Shown in pieces: positions 62,412 through 64,000 of a stretch of 64,000 nucleotides of DNA. The position numbers and the translations under genes are program-made. How positions within the stretch are numbered: the first letter of the stretch is position 1; every line of letters begins with the position of its first letter. The notes under the pieces were generated by a model. The model saw only the letters and a list, made by a program, of their open reading frames with translations, made no database searches and was not told where the DNA came from. The stretch is from Bdellovibrio sp. 22V (lineage in GTDB: Bacteria; Bdellovibrionota; Bdellovibrionia; Bdellovibrionales; Bdellovibrionaceae): assembly GCF_030169785.1 (NCBI RefSeq), contig NZ_CP125854.1, forward strand, positions 3,348,001 to 3,412,000, in the 5' to 3' direction.

Positions 62412-62644
62412 AAGGCTCTCCTGTTGAGTCCAGAATAAAGCACAAACGAGTTTCAGAAGAATATGTACTTCGCCATCCTCCCCCCGGGAATTTCCAAATT
62501 CGGACCGGTAATTATTAAGGCCTATAGAGTGTGTGTTGCAAAAATGCGTACACATTCTGCGAAATACCGACGTAGCTATGTAACCTTAACTACATTTTCA
62601 CCTCTTGAACTCCGATAAATATTCAAGAGATTAAGGAGCTCATT

Positions 62645-62989
62645 TTGGTACGTCTTGTTTTAGTGCTATTGCTGTCATATTGCATGGGCGCGTGCACCTT
62701 ATCTGCAGAACTTTTGCAGCAAGCCAGCCAGTTTAAAGACGTTCCAGACGCGTCCTCTCCGGATTCATCCACTGTCGACGTCCCTGCCATCGTGACACGG
62801 GAGAAAGGCCATCTCGTGGCTCTTCCGCGCACGAGAGTTTATCTTACCGAGAGTGTCCCGGGTCTGACATTCGCGGCAAAAACCCTGGCCATGTCTAAGT
62901 TGGGCACGAGTGAAACGTCTTTGCAAAAACTTACGCAGTACAGTCGTGGCCGCCTTCGCGGCCGAGGACGCGCACATGCTCCGCACTAA
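62645..62989 (+). CDS. Short lipoprotein, unknown
   Basis: 114 residues from TTG 62645 with AAGGAG six bases ahead. Signal with lipobox-like LSYCMGAC. The mature part is acidic then basic, ending in an Arg/Gly-rich tail (YSRGRLRGRGRAHAPH) encoded by very GC-rich DNA that also forms a hairpin GGCCGC-CTTC-GCGGCC (62948-62963). No family known; the gene may be young or poorly conserved. Confidence 0.55.
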   Translation: MVRLVLVLLLSYCMGACTLSAELLQQASQFKDVPDASSPDSSTVDVPAIVTREKGHLVALPRTRVYLTESVPGLTFAAKTLAMSKLGTSETSLQKLTQYSRGRLRGRGRAHAPH

Positions 62990-63011
62990 AACGCGCCGTC
63001 GGGCGCGTTTT
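62988..63011 (+). terminator. Terminator overlapping the lipoprotein stop
   Basis: Perfect 10-bp stem AAAACGCGCC / GGCGCGTTTT, loop GTCG. Follows a second hairpin at 62948-62963. Confidence 0.8.
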
Positions 63012-63130
63012 ACCGCGGGCACAACCTCGCCCCTTTTCTTAATTAAATTTTCTTTGGTGATAATATTTTTGGATATTTTTGTTTCTAGATTGTTTTTTGT
63101 TTATTTGGCATTCTTTGGTTAGGAGAGGTT

Positions 63131-63676
63131 ATGTTTTTTAAGGATCTTGGTGATGGGTTTTCTGTTCGTGAGGTTTCTGCGGCGGAGTTGAGGGCTTGTT
63201 TGGCGCAAAATTTTGATTCTGTTTTTTCTAATAGGTTGGAAGTGGAGTCTGTGGCGGCTGAGAATGTGTCCAAGATGGAGAAGTTGGCTGAGCGGCGTAA
63301 AGCAGATCAGCGATTTACTTTGCGCATGGGTGTTTTCCATCAAGATCAAATGGTCGGATGGCATTTTGGTCACGCGACGGACGCTGAGACATACTATATG
63401 CAGAATTCTGCGGTATTACCTGAATACCGAGGCAAAGGACTTTATGGGGAGCTTCTTCACTGTGTGCTCGAAAAAGTAAAAATGGAGGAGTTTCAGGTCG
63501 TCACCAGCATTCATCATCCTAACAACCCTGCGGTTTTGATTCCGAAGTTAAAAGCAGGGTTCATAATAGCGGGGATGCATTTCCATGAGCGCTTTCGCTC
63601 CCTCGTCGAGCTTCGATATATTTACGATCAGGAGCGCCGTAAGAGGTTTCATCGCAGCCTAGGTTTGGAGTTTTAG
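63131..63676 (+). CDS. GNAT-family acetyltransferase
   Basis: 181 residues. GGAGAG lies before ATG 63131. Acetyl-CoA loop VLPEYRGKGLYGELL with the R-x-x-G-x-G/A motif and a later IHHPNNPAVLIPKLKAGF. Substrate unknown. The first ~60 codons are strikingly G/T-rich compared with the rest of the gene. The gap before it (63012-63130) is T-rich. Confidence 0.82.
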   Translation: MFFKDLGDGFSVREVSAAELRACLAQNFDSVFSNRLEVESVAAENVSKMEKLAERRKADQRFTLRMGVFHQDQMVGWHFGHATDAETYYMQNSAVLPEYRGKGLYGELLHCVLEKVKMEEFQVVTSIHHPNNPAVLIPKLKAGFIIAGMHFHERFRSLVELRYIYDQERRKRFHRSLGLEF

Positions 63677-63775
63677 GCAAAAATCGCGTTGCCACATTGC
63701 GCTATAAATGTCGAGGTCCAAGTAGGTCTGAAAAGGGTGAAAATTTGTCGAAAACCTGATAGATATTGGGGACCT

Positions 63776-64000
63776 ATGACAAATGCAAACAACACCCGTA
63801 CACCTTATAATCCCGTAAAACCTGATGTCCAACTTGCGAAGCAAGAAGAGACGATTTTGGATTTTTGGGATCAAGAGAAAATTTTTGCTCAGACTTTGGA
63901 AACTCAGGGCAAAAAGACATACAACTTCTATGACGGGCCTCCGTTTGCGACGGGTCTTCCTCACTATGGGCACTTGCTTGCCGGTGTTTTGAAAGACGTT
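63776..64000 (+). CDS. ileS: Isoleucyl-tRNA synthetase (cut by window edge)
   Basis: 75 residues are in the window from ATG 63776. The class I signature PHYGHLLAG (HIGH-type) and [12 protein letters not shown] are typical of IleS rather than ValS or Leu[16 protein letters not shown] is the usual beginning. TATAAA at 63712-63717 may be the -10. The rest lies beyond the right edge. Confidence 0.93.
   Translation, partial: MTNANNTRTPYNPVKPDVQLAKQEETILDFWDQEKIFAQTLETQGKKTYNFYDGPPFATGLPHYGHLLAGVLKDV

Noticed and set aside
1-64000. CRISPR arrays, rRNA genes, transposase or integrase genes
   Set aside because: No regularly spaced repeats, rRNA sequence or recombinase ORF was seen on either strand.

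Overview
The window looks like chromosomal DNA from a Bdellovibrio-type predatory bacterium (Bdellovibrionota). The evidence is a complete Agl/Glt-type gliding cluster, type IV pilus genes with PilS/PilR, large methyl-accepting chemotaxis proteins (MCPs), many lipoproteins, and a lipid A locus with a GnnA-like dehydrogenase between lpxA and lpxB. The assignment comes from gene families and layout read by eye; no database search was possible. Most of the window is dense, core-like DNA with overlapping stops and starts. Accessory stretches are about 31.5-34.6 kb and 58.5-63.1 kb.

Layout. 1-6.5 kb (minus): pilB, a PilT-like gene whose ATPase site is lost, pilC, pilS and pilR (cut by the window edge). 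6.6-8.3 kb (minus): a degenerate shikimate-dehydrogenase-like protein and ribF. 8.4-11.7 kb (plus): a CHASE2 histidine kinase overlapping an NtrC-type sigma54 activator. 11.6-13.8 kb (minus): two GT9 heptosyltransferase-like genes. 13.9-15.1 kb (plus): a double cyclic-nucleotide-domain protein. A 187-bp unit bounded by perfect 24-bp inverted repeats follows. 15.2-30.5 kb (minus): envelope biogenesis and housekeeping in one direction (DUF3108 lipoprotein, lpxL-like, lpxK, lpxB, gnnA-like, lpxA, skp, bamA, lolD, lolC, prfB with programmed frameshift, a candidate structured RNA, ybeY, pgpH-like). 30.6-31.5 kb: mazG. 31.5-34.6 kb: AT-rich accessory DNA with a glycine-zipper secreted protein, a small membrane protein, an HNH nuclease and about 1 kb without genes.

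34.6-47.2 kb (plus): a gliding-motility cluster (CglB-like VWA lipoprotein, GYF-PilZ protein, TolQ-like and two TolR-like motor subunits, giant TPR protein, small periplasmic protein, TonB-like GltG-type protein, outer-membrane barrel, second TPR protein, coiled-coil protein), ended by a strong terminator. Two tandem MCPs follow. 50.7-58.2 kb: murJ, rpsT, a PilZ protein, holA, lptE, a two-gene serine or hydroxy-acid module and purA. tRNA-Lys(TTT) and tRNA-Glu(TTC) follow, then an inverted tRNA-Glu fragment and a GC-rich hairpin cluster. 58.8-63.7 kb: a SufR-like regulator with a divergent membrane protein, small secreted and VOC proteins, and a GNAT. ileS runs off the right edge.

How the parts fit. 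The lpx/bam/lol/lpt/murJ genes build the outer membrane and wall. Pili and the Glt machine would serve surface movement and prey contact, with likely c-di-GMP input through the PilZ domains. PilS/PilR, the CHASE2 kinase/NtrC pair and the MCPs supply sensing. The points most worth following up are the PilT pseudo-ATPase, the TolR-like subunit without its channel aspartate beside one that keeps it, the GYF-PilZ protein, the prfB promoter that predicts an almost leaderless mRNA, the candidate ncRNA beside it, and the 24-bp inverted-repeat unit.
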